Positions 43,167-52,168 of a DNA stretch of 64,000 nt are shown here, in pieces. The translations under genes were made by a program, and so were the position numbers. The stretch is taken from NCBI GenBank assembly GCA_024743175.1, contig JANSXA010000001.1, forward strand, positions 310,001-374,000, in the 5' to 3' direction. The stretch's first letter is position 1; every line of letters begins with the position of its first letter. The notes under the pieces were generated by a model. It had not been told where the DNA came from and did not search any database. It saw only the letters and a program-made list of their open reading frames with translations. Source of the DNA: Pseudomonadaceae bacterium. Lineage in GTDB: Bacteria; Pseudomonadota; Gammaproteobacteria; Pseudomonadales; Azotimanducaceae.

Positions 43167-44187
43167 AAAAGAGTCTGAACAAATAGAGAAATCAAAGACA
43201 CCCTGGGTAGATCTGCCGCGCTATCCTTTAGGCCACTGGCCGACCCCCCTGCAACAGTTGAAAAAACTGAGTGCAGAACTACAGGGACCCAACATCTGGA
43301 TTAAGCGGGACGATTGCACCGGTCTGGCGCTGGGCGGTAACAAAACACGTAAACTTGAATTTCTGATCGCTGATGCTCTGGCTAAAAACTGCGATACCGT
43401 GATCACCTTTGGCGCTCTGCAATCAAATCATGCCCGCCAGACCGCTGCCGCCTGCGCAGCAGCCGGTCTCGACTGCCAGCAGATTCTGACCCGTTCAGTC
43501 GCCAGTGATCACCCGTCTTATGAGAGCGGCGGTAACCTTCTGCTCGACAATCTGCTGGGTGCCACCACTCACATCGTAGAGTTGCAGGATGCAAAAGATT
43601 TTTCTGTCGAACTGACAGCGGATTTAGAAAAACAGGGAAAGCACCCTTATCTGATTCCGGCCGGTGGTTCGAGCCCGCTCGGCGCGCTGGGCTACGGCAC
43701 CTGTGCGGAAGAACTTGCACAACAATGTGTTGAACACAACATCAACCCCGGCGTTCTGATCCACGCATCATCCTCCGCAGGCACACAAGCCGGCTTACTG
43801 GTAGGACTGCCCGCAGTGGACCTACATAGCCGGGTCATGGGTATCAATGTGTATCACGAGGACCCGGATCGACTGCGCAGCAATATCAAAACACTGTGCA
43901 CCTCAATGCAGGCCAGCTTTGAAATCACGGGACAACCTTTGCCAATAGAGGTCAATCATGCCTATTTCGGAGAAGGTTATGGCATACCTACACAAGAGTG
44001 CCTGGATGCCATCAGAACCCTGGCTCGACTCGAAGGCATTCTGTTTGACCCGGTGTACTCAGGTAAAGCCCTGGCTGCATTGATCGATCAGATCACGTTG
44101 GGCAATTTTGATGACTATGAGGATGTTGTACTCCTGCATACCGGCGGCACACCTGCACTGTGGGTATATGATCATCTGCTGCGCTAA
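43159..44187 (+). CDS. dcyD: D-cysteine desulfhydrase / ACC deaminase family PLP enzyme
   Basis: 342 aa from ATG 43159, overlapping the kinase end by 8 bp. It is a fold-type II PLP enzyme. The phosphate/lysine region is CTGLALGGNKTRKLEFLIAD, followed by TFGALQSNHARQTAAACAAA, GGSSPLGALGYGTCAEEL, and FDPVYSGKALAALIDQ, then LLHTGGTPALW. These are the features of DcyD and the related 1-aminocyclopropane-1-carboxylate deaminase. D-cysteine breakdown to pyruvate, ammonia and sulfide is the most likely reaction. Third gene of the sigma-54-linked operon. Confidence 0.88.
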   Translation: MSEKESEQIEKSKTPWVDLPRYPLGHWPTPLQQLKKLSAELQGPNIWIKRDDCTGLALGGNKTRKLEFLIADALAKNCDTVITFGALQSNHARQTAAACAAAGLDCQQILTRSVASDHPSYESGGNLLLDNLLGATTHIVELQDAKDFSVELTADLEKQGKHPYLIPAGGSSPLGALGYGTCAEELAQQCVEHNINPGVLIHASSSAGTQAGLLVGLPAVDLHSRVMGINVYHEDPDRLRSNIKTLCTSMQASFEITGQPLPIEVNHAYFGEGYGIPTQECLDAIRTLARLEGILFDPVYSGKALAALIDQITLGNFDDYEDVVLLHTGGTPALWVYDHLLR

Positions 44188-44195
44188 CGAATCGG

Positions 44196-44711
44196 TTATC
44201 TTTCGCCAAAAAGATTGAATTCACATAAATCTTCAAGCAGCCAGGGTGTGAACCGACGCGGATTCAATTCAACCCGTTTGTGCAGCTCAGGCAGAGCTAC
44301 ATATTCGATGGCCTGGACTTCAGCTGGATCAGGCACCAGCTTGCCATCATAAATGCCCCGATAGGCCTGTTGAATCTCTCGATCCCGGAAGTTTTCCCCT
44401 TGTTGAACAACCCACCTCAGCCCACCCAGAGGTTCGAGGTGGATGGCGTGTATGCCGAGCTCCTCAAGCAACCCTCGATAAGCTGCCATCAGGTGAGTCT
44501 CACCCGGCTTGAGATGCTCTCCCACTGAGTAGTCCCAGAGATCTGCATACAGATCCTTATCTGCAGCACGCTGGGCCAGCAGCAATTCACCCTGGGCATT
44601 GAACACAAACACCTGTGCCGATTTATGCCACAGGCCCCGGCTGTGAACGATTTGCCTTGGCACCTGGCCCTGCGGTGTGCCGTGTTCATCGAATGTTTCA
44701 AAGAGTTCCAA
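44196..44711 (-). CDS. Nudix hydrolase, IDI/YfcD type
   Basis: 171 aa. It starts FETFDEHGTPQGQVPRQIVH and continues LWHKSAQVFVFNAQGELLLA, as in the YfcD/isopentenyl-diphosphate isomerase-like Nudix group. The Nudix box region is GEHLKPGETHLMAAYRGLLE, followed by ELGI. The two Glu of the EExG part are present, but the usual Arg-Glu is Arg-Gly and a conserved Gly at the start is Glu. Activity may therefore be altered. Converges on dcyD with 8 bp between stops; divergent from the molybdopterin gene by 52 bp. Confidence 0.85.
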   Translation of the reverse strand: MELFETFDEHGTPQGQVPRQIVHSRGLWHKSAQVFVFNAQGELLLAQRAADKDLYADLWDYSVGEHLKPGETHLMAAYRGLLEELGIHAIHLEPLGGLRWVVQQGENFRDREIQQAYRGIYDGKLVPDPAEVQAIEYVALPELHKRVELNPRRFTPWLLEDLCEFNLFGER

Positions 44712-44763
44712 TCGCTCGCCCTTGTGTCTATTGTAAGGGGGTTAAATCAGTGGGCTTAAAAGC

Positions 44764-46878
44764 ATGAAAAAGGTATCTACGTATTGCCGCATCTGCGAAC
44801 CGCAATGTGCGTTGATTGCAGAAGTCGACGAAGAAAAACAGCAGGTTATTCGTCTGCAGCCTGACAAAGCTCACCCGGTACACAAGGGCTTTGCCTGCCA
44901 CAAAGGACTGAATTTTGTAGAGTTGCATAATGACCCTGATCGCAATAATTACCCCGTAGCTCGAACTTCCAGTAAAACATCTGCAGATCCTGAATTCGAG
45001 CAGATCAGTTGGGATGACGCAGCCAATCAGATAGCGCAGCGCATCACGCAACTGACCCAAACCCATGGAGCGGATGCGCTGGGCATGTATGTCGGCAACC
45101 CCTCCGCGTTCAACAGCACAGGACGCGAAGCAAGCCGTTCTTTTGCCCGTGGTGTAGGCGTGAAATATGCCTTCGGCTCGGGTACGCAAGACTGCTCCAA
45201 CAAGTTTGCCGCGTCTGAAGCCGTGTTTGGTACGGTCAATCTGCACCCGATTCCAGACTACGCACACACCAGTTATCTCCTGAGTATTGGATCTAATCCA
45301 AAGATTTCTCATGCCAGCTTTGTGCACATGACCAACCCGATGGCAGCTCTGCGCGATATTGTTTCACGTGGAGGTGTTGTCAAACACATCAATCCACGCC
45401 GCATTGAATCGGCCACACCGGCAACGGGTGATGTTCTGCAGATAAAACCCGACACCGATGTTTATTTCCTTGCTGCGTTGATCCATGAAATACACGCAGC
45501 CGGGCTGGTTGATCTTGAGCAGCTGGATAAACAATCAGATCATGCTGAAAAGCTATGGGATTTTGTCGCACCTTACAGCGCTGACACAACTGCAGCCGTT
45601 GTTGGTGTCGAGGCTTCTGAAATTCGTCAGATCGCGTTAGATTTTGCTCGAGCTGAAGGTGCATCGGTGCATATGTCTACCGGTGCAAACATGGGCCGTC
45701 AGGGCACCTTTGCTTACTGGTTAGTACAGATGCTGAGTCTGATTACCGGCAATCTGGGTAAGCGCGGGGGCAATATCTACTCGCCAGGCTATTTTCCCGC
45801 GGCCACCGTAGGTAAACCCAGAACAGATGACCCCTTCTTTGATAGTGAATTTGGCGAGCTGCGGCGCATTGCCGGCAGTCTACCGGGTAATCTGCTGGTA
45901 GAGCACATTGAATCCGGCCTGGTTAAAGGTCTGATCTGTATGTCGGGCAACCCGATTCTCTCCATGGGCGGCGAAAACCGTTTGAAAGCGGCTCTCGCCA
46001 AATTAGAGTTGTTGGTTGTCATTGATATCTACAGTAATGCCACCGCAACCTATGCAGATTATGTGCTGCCTGCAACGGACTGGCTTGAACGCAGCGATGT
46101 AAATTCTCTGTCTCTGGGTTTCCAACCAGAACCTTATGTGCAGTATACCGATGCGGTTGTTGCACCGAGATACGAGCGCCGCTCTGAATGGTGGATTTTC
46201 GCGCGTCTTATGCAGGCACTGGGGCTTCCATCGTTGCTTGATCAGGACAATGCCAATCCCATGGCCAAAATTGATCGGCAACTGGGAAACAGCGACCTGG
46301 GCCTTGCGCAGCTGCAATCCCAACCGAGCAACACTGTGCTCCTCCCCCTGCCCTCGCCGGATCTGCTGTTCGAAATCGGTGTGCAACGCAATGACTCAAA
46401 AGTAGATTGCTTCCCCAGACTTATCGAACGTGGTGTCGCGACGTGCAGTGATATCTTCAATGAACTGCAGAACGAACAGGATGATGTGCTGAAGCTGATC
46501 ACCCTGCGCACAAACTATATGGTGAACAGCTGGATGCACAACCTGACCGCTTTAAAGCGTGATATTGCCCTGGATAACCCGCTGCACATGCATCCCACGG
46601 ATACTGAGCGCCTGAATCTGGAAGATGGCACGGAGGTGCGTGTTGCGTCCGCTCACGGCGACATCATCGCCACGATTGTTGCCGACGAAGACTTACGCCC
46701 TGGCGTCGTCGCCATGACACACGGTTGGGGGCATGCCGGCAACAAGCGTATGAGCATCGCCAGCAATCACCCGGGCACAAACGTAAACGCTATTCTGCCT
46801 ACCGGGCCGGGTAGCTATGATCCGCTGAGCAATATGAGCTTTATGACGGGTATTCCAGTGACTGTCGCTACGGCTTAG
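44764..46878 (+). CDS. Molybdopterin oxidoreductase (DMSO reductase/formate dehydrogenase-like family)
   Basis: 704 aa, cytosolic: no Tat signal. The N-terminal [4Fe-4S] ligands are Cys8, Cys11, Cys15 and Cys45. The molybdopterin domain follows (ISWDDAANQIAQRITQL; ALGMYVGNPSAFNSTGREAS; GSGTQDCSNKFAASEAVFG with a Cys that could ligand Mo). Next come KGLICMSGNPILSMGG and the C-terminal dinucleotide-binding domain (PLHMHPTDTERLNLEDGTEV; VAMTHGWGHAGNKRMS). Substrate unknown; family members often act on aldehydes, formate or hydroxylated hydrophobic compounds. Its stop overlaps the convergent kinase gene by 4 bp. Confidence 0.88.
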   Translation: MKKVSTYCRICEPQCALIAEVDEEKQQVIRLQPDKAHPVHKGFACHKGLNFVELHNDPDRNNYPVARTSSKTSADPEFEQISWDDAANQIAQRITQLTQTHGADALGMYVGNPSAFNSTGREASRSFARGVGVKYAFGSGTQDCSNKFAASEAVFGTVNLHPIPDYAHTSYLLSIGSNPKISHASFVHMTNPMAALRDIVSRGGVVKHINPRRIESATPATGDVLQIKPDTDVYFLAALIHEIHAAGLVDLEQLDKQSDHAEKLWDFVAPYSADTTAAVVGVEASEIRQIALDFARAEGASVHMSTGANMGRQGTFAYWLVQMLSLITGNLGKRGGNIYSPGYFPAATVGKPRTDDPFFDSEFGELRRIAGSLPGNLLVEHIESGLVKGLICMSGNPILSMGGENRLKAALAKLELLVVIDIYSNATATYADYVLPATDWLERSDVNSLSLGFQPEPYVQYTDAVVAPRYERRSEWWIFARLMQALGLPSLLDQDNANPMAKIDRQLGNSDLGLAQLQSQPSNTVLLPLPSPDLLFEIGVQRNDSKVDCFPRLIERGVATCSDIFNELQNEQDDVLKLITLRTNYMVNSWMHNLTALKRDIALDNPLHMHPTDTERLNLEDGTEVRVASAHGDIIATIVADEDLRPGVVAMTHGWGHAGNKRMSIASNHPGTNVNAILPTGPGSYDPLSNMSFMTGIPVTVATA

Positions 46879-48275
46879 TTTTTCAGCGCGGTCGCCAGTC
46901 CAGAGTACTTGGGCTGATCAATCGCAACTTGATTGGCAACAGTGTTGCGCAGGTGTTCTGCAAGCCCTGGAGTATCCAGGGCTATCGCACCCTGTCGCAG
47001 ACCGTTAACCAGTTCCCAACGCAGCGTATTCAGATCGCCTTTACCAAAAAGACCCTGCAAGCGTTGTAGTTCAGCCTGACGGCTGGGCTCACCGAGTGTC
47101 GTATCACGCAGCACAATATCCAGAGAGTTACCCGCCACACGGGACAGGAAGTTTGTTCGTCCGCTGGTTTCTGCCATGACGTCGTTTCGTAAAAAGTCTC
47201 TGACGCTGATCAGCAGCTCGTCCACACGCGGCATATCTGTTTCGTTTCCAGCATCCTGTGCAGCAACCTGTTCAACAGCACCAGGTATCAGCAGATTGAC
47301 GCAATCTATCTGACATTCCGACGAACGCCGGCCGATTGCCGGTCGCTCTACGGTTTTGTCCGGTCCCGTGCGGAAGTGTTCCGCCATACCCAGGCAGCCG
47401 ATCGCCCACCAGAAAGAGCCGAAGACTTCCCAGAATTTGACCTGGTCTGGATCAACATCGATACCGCTGACACTCTTATACCCGGCAAACAGGTCCTCAT
47501 AGGTACCAAAGCCACCTACGGGAAGATCAGATCGCCCAAAGCGCCAGGAATTTGTACATATCCAGCCTAAGTCGCGCATGGGATCACCAATATGCGCCAC
47601 CTCCCAATCCAGCACGGCGACAATTCCATTTGCGTCGAACATGATATTGCCATTGCGAAAATCATTGTGCACAAGAGCCGGAGTGAAATTTTCAGGCAGA
47701 TTATCCATTAACCAACGACCGGTGTAATCGATCATCGGCACCGGGGTGTTGAAAGCGCGGTAACGTTCCCAGGTTTGTTCCACATACTCCCCGGGTTCAA
47801 TCAGCGACAGTTTCTGCTCCAGGCCGGTGGCCTGCAGATCAATCTGGTGAATACGCGCCAACGCTTCACCACACATATAAGCAAGCTGTGGACGTATGTC
47901 ATCCAGCTCCTCCGAACGCAGTACCCGTGCACCCAGCGCAATGCCTTCGAGCCATTGCATGAGAAATCCGTCACCAAGATCGTCCTGGTCGTCAAAGACA
48001 TGAAAAACTTCTGGTTCAGGCACGCCCACATCCCGGGCACTGGACATCAGCAACGCTTCAACATCAAGACCTGGATGGCCGGCAACTGGCTCAACTTTAA
48101 CGCCGCCAGGCGCTCGCCGCATCGCCAACAGCTGGTCGCCATCGCTGGTCTGAATTTCCACCCGGTAGGTTTCCTGGCTGGCGCCGCCGGAGAGTCGCTC
48201 AACCTTTGTCAGGCTGCGAAAATCCGGTAGCGCGCGTTCCAGCATGGCGCGAACTTTGTCTTCAAACTCCGCCAT
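46875..48275 (-). CDS. APH-type acyl-CoA kinase fused to a DUF6285 domain (LvaA-LvaB-like)
   Basis: 466 aa. Residues 1-340 are an aminoglycoside-phosphotransferase-fold kinase of the ACAD10/11 type (VERLSGGASQETYRVEI; catalytic loop LVHNDFRNGNIMFD near 198; metal Asp in AVLDWEVAHIGDPMRDLGWI). Residues about 355-466 match DUF6285 (ISVRDFLRNDVMAETSGRT; LSRVAGNSLDIVLRD; LRNTVANQVAIDQPKYS). In Pseudomonas putida the LvaA kinase needs the small LvaB protein to phosphorylate 4-hydroxyvaleryl-CoA; I recall LvaB as a DUF6285-type protein. An acyl-CoA dehydrogenase gene lies 6 bp upstream, as expected for 4-hydroxyacyl-CoA breakdown. Confidence 0.8.
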   Translation of the reverse strand: MAEFEDKVRAMLERALPDFRSLTKVERLSGGASQETYRVEIQTSDGDQLLAMRRAPGGVKVEPVAGHPGLDVEALLMSSARDVGVPEPEVFHVFDDQDDLGDGFLMQWLEGIALGARVLRSEELDDIRPQLAYMCGEALARIHQIDLQATGLEQKLSLIEPGEYVEQTWERYRAFNTPVPMIDYTGRWLMDNLPENFTPALVHNDFRNGNIMFDANGIVAVLDWEVAHIGDPMRDLGWICTNSWRFGRSDLPVGGFGTYEDLFAGYKSVSGIDVDPDQVKFWEVFGSFWWAIGCLGMAEHFRTGPDKTVERPAIGRRSSECQIDCVNLLIPGAVEQVAAQDAGNETDMPRVDELLISVRDFLRNDVMAETSGRTNFLSRVAGNSLDIVLRDTTLGEPSRQAELQRLQGLFGKGDLNTLRWELVNGLRQGAIALDTPGLAEHLRNTVANQVAIDQPKYSGLATALKN

Positions 48276-48281
48276 AATGAG

Positions 48282-49553
48282 TCAGTCCTCTTTAACCCCT
48301 TTAGGCGCCCGTTGGCTCATGAAACCAAACATGTAGCCAGCCACTCTGCGCATTTGAATTTCTTCTGCGCCTTCGGTGATACGGTATCGACGGTGATGAC
48401 GATAAATATGCTCAAAAGGCTTGTGTCGCGAGTAGCCTAATCCGCCATGTACCTGCATTGCGCGGTCAGCTGCGTCACAACAGAGTCGGTTGGACCAGTA
48501 ATTGCACATTGACACTTTGTCTGACACGGAAAACGCGCCGTATTTGTCCATCTGCCATGCTGTTTTATGAATCAGTGCACGTAACATTTCACATTGCGTC
48601 TGCAGCTCTACGAGGGGGAATTGAATGCCCTGGTTACTGGATAACGGCTTACCAAAGGGTTTACGTTCACCGGCATACTTGACAGATTCGTTAATACAGA
48701 ACTGTGCAGCACCCAGTGACGATGCGGCCTGGCGAATACGGTTTTCGTTAAAAAAGTGCTGAACTACCTGTAATCCCCGGCCTTCACCGCCAAAAATAGC
48801 GTCGTTGGGTACACGGACATCTTTGATGGAGATGCGACCGTGATCGGTTGGCATGTTAAATGTCCAGAGCATCTCTTCGATTTTCAGGCCTTCACTCTCC
48901 ATAGGCGTAAGGAAAGCCGTGATCCCTTCGCCATCACCCTGCTTGCCACTGGTACGGGCAAAGATCAGATCGTATTTGGCTTTGTGAATACCTGTGTTCC
49001 AGGTTTTTGCACCATTGATGACCCATTCATCGCCGTCCCGCACAGCATTGGTTTCCATGTGGGTAGCGTCCGAACCATGGTCTGGCTCGGTAATGCCAAA
49101 TGCAAAACCGCGTCGGCCTTCGGCCAGATCATCAATCCATTCGGCTTTCTGCGCATCTGTGCCGTAACGGATCATTAACAGCAGGCCGACATTGTTGCCG
49201 ACAATTGAATGTTCATTCTGCAGATCGTTATGCAGACCCAGGCCTTTGGCAGCCAGGTGCTCCCGGATGATTGCCATACCCAGGTTGGTGCCTTCCTTAC
49301 CGCCAAACTCTTTTGCCAGTGGATAGCGGTAGTGGCCAGCGGCATCGGCACGGCGCTTGGCTTCGTGCAGCAGTTGTTCCCACTCTTCGTTAGGTAAGCC
49401 GCCACGCTCCCAGTCAGTACGCGCATCTTCCCGCCGATGATCGAAAAACCGGTTGTTATCGTTTTCCATCTGTAACGGAGTGATTTCTTTATCGATGAAA
49501 TCATCCAGTTCCTGAAGGTAATCCTGCATCTCCTGGGGAATATCAAAATCCAT
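48282..49553 (-). CDS. Acyl-CoA dehydrogenase (LvaC/ACAD11-like partner)
   Basis: 423 aa from ATG 49553, which has AGG ribosome sites just upstream; the frame runs on to 49592. FAD/substrate motifs are FAFGITEPDHGSDATHME (family Y/F-x-x-TEP-GSD), VINGAKTWNTGIHKA, and ERKPFGKPLSSNQGIQF. Then QVHGGLGYSRHKPFEHIYRH and RITEGAEEIQMRRVAG follow, with the base-position Glu kept. It is longer than ordinary members (about 385) at the N-terminus. Adjacent to the kinase-DUF6285 fusion, it probably acts on the phosphorylated or 4-hydroxy acyl-CoA. Confidence 0.9.
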   Translation of the reverse strand: MDFDIPQEMQDYLQELDDFIDKEITPLQMENDNNRFFDHRREDARTDWERGGLPNEEWEQLLHEAKRRADAAGHYRYPLAKEFGGKEGTNLGMAIIREHLAAKGLGLHNDLQNEHSIVGNNVGLLLMIRYGTDAQKAEWIDDLAEGRRGFAFGITEPDHGSDATHMETNAVRDGDEWVINGAKTWNTGIHKAKYDLIFARTSGKQGDGEGITAFLTPMESEGLKIEEMLWTFNMPTDHGRISIKDVRVPNDAIFGGEGRGLQVVQHFFNENRIRQAASSLGAAQFCINESVKYAGERKPFGKPLSSNQGIQFPLVELQTQCEMLRALIHKTAWQMDKYGAFSVSDKVSMCNYWSNRLCCDAADRAMQVHGGLGYSRHKPFEHIYRHHRRYRITEGAEEIQMRRVAGYMFGFMSQRAPKGVKED

Positions 49554-49713
49554 AACCTGCCTCTCCATCTGTTTGAATTCTGCTGACAACACGGACCATC
49601 AACATGAGCTGAGAATCCGTACATCATCCGTTCTAAATCAACTGAGCCTTGAATCATAACGAATCCAAACGCAGTTGACACAGTGATTGTTTAACGCGGG
49701 GTACTATTTTGAG

Positions 49714-50577
49714 TCAGGTCGAATTGACTCTGCGGGCAAGCCAGAGCACGACAAATATAAACAGCAGCCAGAACGCCACCAGCAGGCCCACAAAGTTGTC
49801 ATAACTGCTGACCAGCACTTCATAGGGGTTGTAAATATCGCGTACCGTGACTTCCTTGAACAGCCGAATTGCAAACACCCAGGCAGCATGCAGGCTGATG
49901 CACCACCACAATCCCGCACGCTCTCTTATCCAACAGAAAAACACGCCAAGCAGAAACAAAGCAACAAACGCATCCCAATAGCCAGCTGGTGAAGCGAGAC
50001 CGGAAAACGCTGCCCAGACGTGCGCGTAGCCGGAATACCAGCGAATCGAAATATTCTCGATGGCCTGAGCATCAAGGAAGTGCACGGCACTGTAGAGAAC
50101 ACCCACAACGCTGGCAGAAAACATAAAACCAAGCGTTCTGCGCAACACGGTAAACAGCACACCGCGAAACAACGTTTCTTCAAACACGCCAACCAGCAGC
50201 CCTGAAACCAGCGCAGTCAGCACAAACAGCCAGATGTCGGCGTCTGAGTAATCGACACGGTCATCGATAACCCTGAACCCCGACACCATGAAAAAAAGTA
50301 TCAACGGGGCGACAACCGCCAACCCCAGCGGGTAAGCCTTCAGCAGCTGCGAAAAATTAATAGGCCGCAACTCAAGGTCTGCAGCGTTCAATCCGGCGAT
50401 TCGCCACAGCGGGATCAAACCCAGCGCGGCAAACAGCAGAATGCCGCGTGACAGAATTTTGATGTACTCAAACTCCAGCACGCCATCTAAAACCCACGCC
50501 AGCACGGAACCCAGTGTTGTCGCAGTGAACAGATACCCAGCGATCAGACCCAGGGCGGTGGCGGTGGCTCGAATCAT
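49714..50577 (-). CDS. CPBP-family intramembrane glutamic endopeptidase (CAAX protease-like)
   Basis: 287 aa with about seven to eight membrane helices. The catalytic motif EExxxR is in VGVFEETLFRGVLFTVLRR, followed by the conserved His segments SAVHFLDAQAI and SLHAAWVFAIRLF. Family members cleave prenylated proteins or maturation substrates within the membrane; substrate here unknown. It follows the small membrane protein by 28 bp. The 160 bp between its stop and the acyl-CoA dehydrogenase start hold no gene. Confidence 0.87.
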   Translation of the reverse strand: MIRATATALGLIAGYLFTATTLGSVLAWVLDGVLEFEYIKILSRGILLFAALGLIPLWRIAGLNAADLELRPINFSQLLKAYPLGLAVVAPLILFFMVSGFRVIDDRVDYSDADIWLFVLTALVSGLLVGVFEETLFRGVLFTVLRRTLGFMFSASVVGVLYSAVHFLDAQAIENISIRWYSGYAHVWAAFSGLASPAGYWDAFVALFLLGVFFCWIRERAGLWWCISLHAAWVFAIRLFKEVTVRDIYNPYEVLVSSYDNFVGLLVAFWLLFIFVVLWLARRVNST

Positions 50578-50605
50578 TTAGTGGCGATAATACTGCTGGA
50601 ACGGG

Positions 50606-51016
50606 CTATGCGGAGAAATCAGGACGCGCGCGGTAGAGGGCAACCATCGGCAAACAGAATACCAGGCCCGCAATAAAGGCGCCCGACCAACCCGCACCAT
50701 TAGGATTAACGAGGTTCCAGACAAACATCGCGATAACAACCTGGCCGGCGTAGACTGCAGCCCAGGGCCACATCCAACTCGACATTTTCCAGAAGCCATA
50801 AGCGCCAGCCGCGTAGATCAGCCAATGTAACGGTGCGGTGGCTTTGGCCCACCATCCGGTCAGCGCAAACCCGAACCATATTTCGTGATCCTCAGCGACG
50901 GGTTTGATGAAAATATCGAAGGGCATATAGATGAACGTCATATACACGCAGAAGTAGAAAATGAAGTTCATCCACCAGGGACGCCGATGCCAGTCTGCGA
51001 TCATAGCTTGAATCAC
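50606..51016 (-). CDS. Conserved small multi-pass membrane protein
   Basis: 136 aa, start GTG overlapping the upstream stop as GTGA. Three or four membrane helices are visible (FIFYFCVYMTFIYMPFDIFI; LHWLIYAAGAYGFWKM; WAAVYAGQVVIAMFVWNLV; FIAGLVFCLPMVALYRA). It is rich in Trp. Not recognised beyond being a membrane protein. Coupling to the 2-hydroxyacid dehydrogenase and CPBP protease genes suggests one transcript. Confidence 0.75.
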   Translation of the reverse strand: MIQAMIADWHRRPWWMNFIFYFCVYMTFIYMPFDIFIKPVAEDHEIWFGFALTGWWAKATAPLHWLIYAAGAYGFWKMSSWMWPWAAVYAGQVVIAMFVWNLVNPNGAGWSGAFIAGLVFCLPMVALYRARPDFSA

Positions 51017-51987
51017 AGTTTGACCTCGTCTGGCAATGATCGCCCGGCCGCAAACGCCGCGATATTGTCCAGAGCCCGCAGGCCCATGGCTTCGCGTGTC
51101 TGACGGGTACCGCTGCCCATGTGTGGCAGCAATACAACCTGCTCCAGAGTGTCCAACCCGGACTGCAGTTGCGGTTCGTGTTCATAGACATCAAGCCCGG
51201 CCCCGGCAATCTGCTGCTGTTGCAGGGCTGTAACCAGCGCCGTCTCGTCGACAATGTCACCTCTGGCGGTATTAATCAGAAAAGCGTGCGGTTGCATCAG
51301 CGCAAGTGTCTCAGTATTCAAAAGATGCCGGGTTTCAGGGGTTGCTGGACAATGCAGGCTGACAAAGTCAGACCCCGCGAGCAATTCAGGCAACGACAGA
51401 TGGCTTGTCTTCAGTTCCCGTGCTAGTGCTTCATCCAGAGGAGAGCGCGAGGTATACACAATCTGCATACCCAGACCATGATAGGCCATACGAGCAACGG
51501 CTACCCCGATGCGGCCCATGCCGACTATACCCAACACCCGACCGCTTACCTGTGTGGAGAGCATATGGGTAGGTGACCAGCCCTGCCAGCGACCACTGCG
51601 AACATGGCGTTCACCTTCAGCCGCTCTGCGAGCGGTCATTAACATCAGAGTGAGTGTGATTTCAGCTGTGGCTGCGGTCAGCACGCCTGGCGTATTGGTG
51701 ACCGCGATACCTAAACGTTGTGTTGCAGACAGGTCGATGTGATTAAAACCAACGCCAAAGTTGGCCAACAGTCGCGTGCGGACATCTTCAGCTTGCAGCA
51801 CCTGCGCATCCAGCCTGTCTGTCACAGTAGGGCAGATGACGTCATAGTCCTGCAGCGCCTGGGTGAGTTCATCGCCGGTGAGCGGTTGATCTGCTTCATT
51901 CAGGGTCACTTCACCCAAGGCAGTCAGCTTGGCTTTAACGGTTTCAGGCCAACGGCGGGTAACCAGTATTTTGAGCGGGTTTGTCAT
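51013..51987 (-). CDS. D-2-hydroxyacid dehydrogenase (glyoxylate/hydroxypyruvate reductase type)
   Basis: 324 aa from ATG 51987; the longer frame to 52080 has no homology. It reduces glyoxylate/2-oxoacids with NAD(P)H or the reverse. The NAD-binding loop is VLGIVGMGRIGVAVARMA. Catalytic residues are Arg (LINTARGDIVDE), Glu (GLDVYEHEPQ) and His (VVLLPHMGSGTRQTREAM). It is first in an operon with two membrane-protein genes. Confidence 0.93.
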   Translation of the reverse strand: MTNPLKILVTRRWPETVKAKLTALGEVTLNEADQPLTGDELTQALQDYDVICPTVTDRLDAQVLQAEDVRTRLLANFGVGFNHIDLSATQRLGIAVTNTPGVLTAATAEITLTLMLMTARRAAEGERHVRSGRWQGWSPTHMLSTQVSGRVLGIVGMGRIGVAVARMAYHGLGMQIVYTSRSPLDEALARELKTSHLSLPELLAGSDFVSLHCPATPETRHLLNTETLALMQPHAFLINTARGDIVDETALVTALQQQQIAGAGLDVYEHEPQLQSGLDTLEQVVLLPHMGSGTRQTREAMGLRALDNIAAFAAGRSLPDEVKL

Positions 51988-52116
51988 ATCGGAAGCAATT
52001 CTTGCGAAACAGGAAAGGATGGCATAACCAGCTATCCAATGAGCGTTGGCTGCGCATTTAAATCTGCCAAGCCAGAGCATAAACTATGATCTACCAACAT
52101 CACCAAATTAGGCAAA

Positions 52117-52158
52117 GCGGGACAGCTATGCAAGCCTCGACAAGCAGGTTTGTCCCGC
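52117..52158. promoter_or_regulatory. Perfect 8-bp inverted repeat before the acyl-CoA dehydrogenase gene
   Basis: GCGGGACA (52117-52124) and TGTCCCGC (52151-52158) are exact inverse complements 26 bases apart, ending 10 bases before the ATG at 52169. It could be an operator half-site pair or an mRNA hairpin near the ribosome site. It sits in the 181-bp divergent gap 51988-52168. Confidence 0.5.
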
Positions 52159-52168
52159 ATACCACCCC

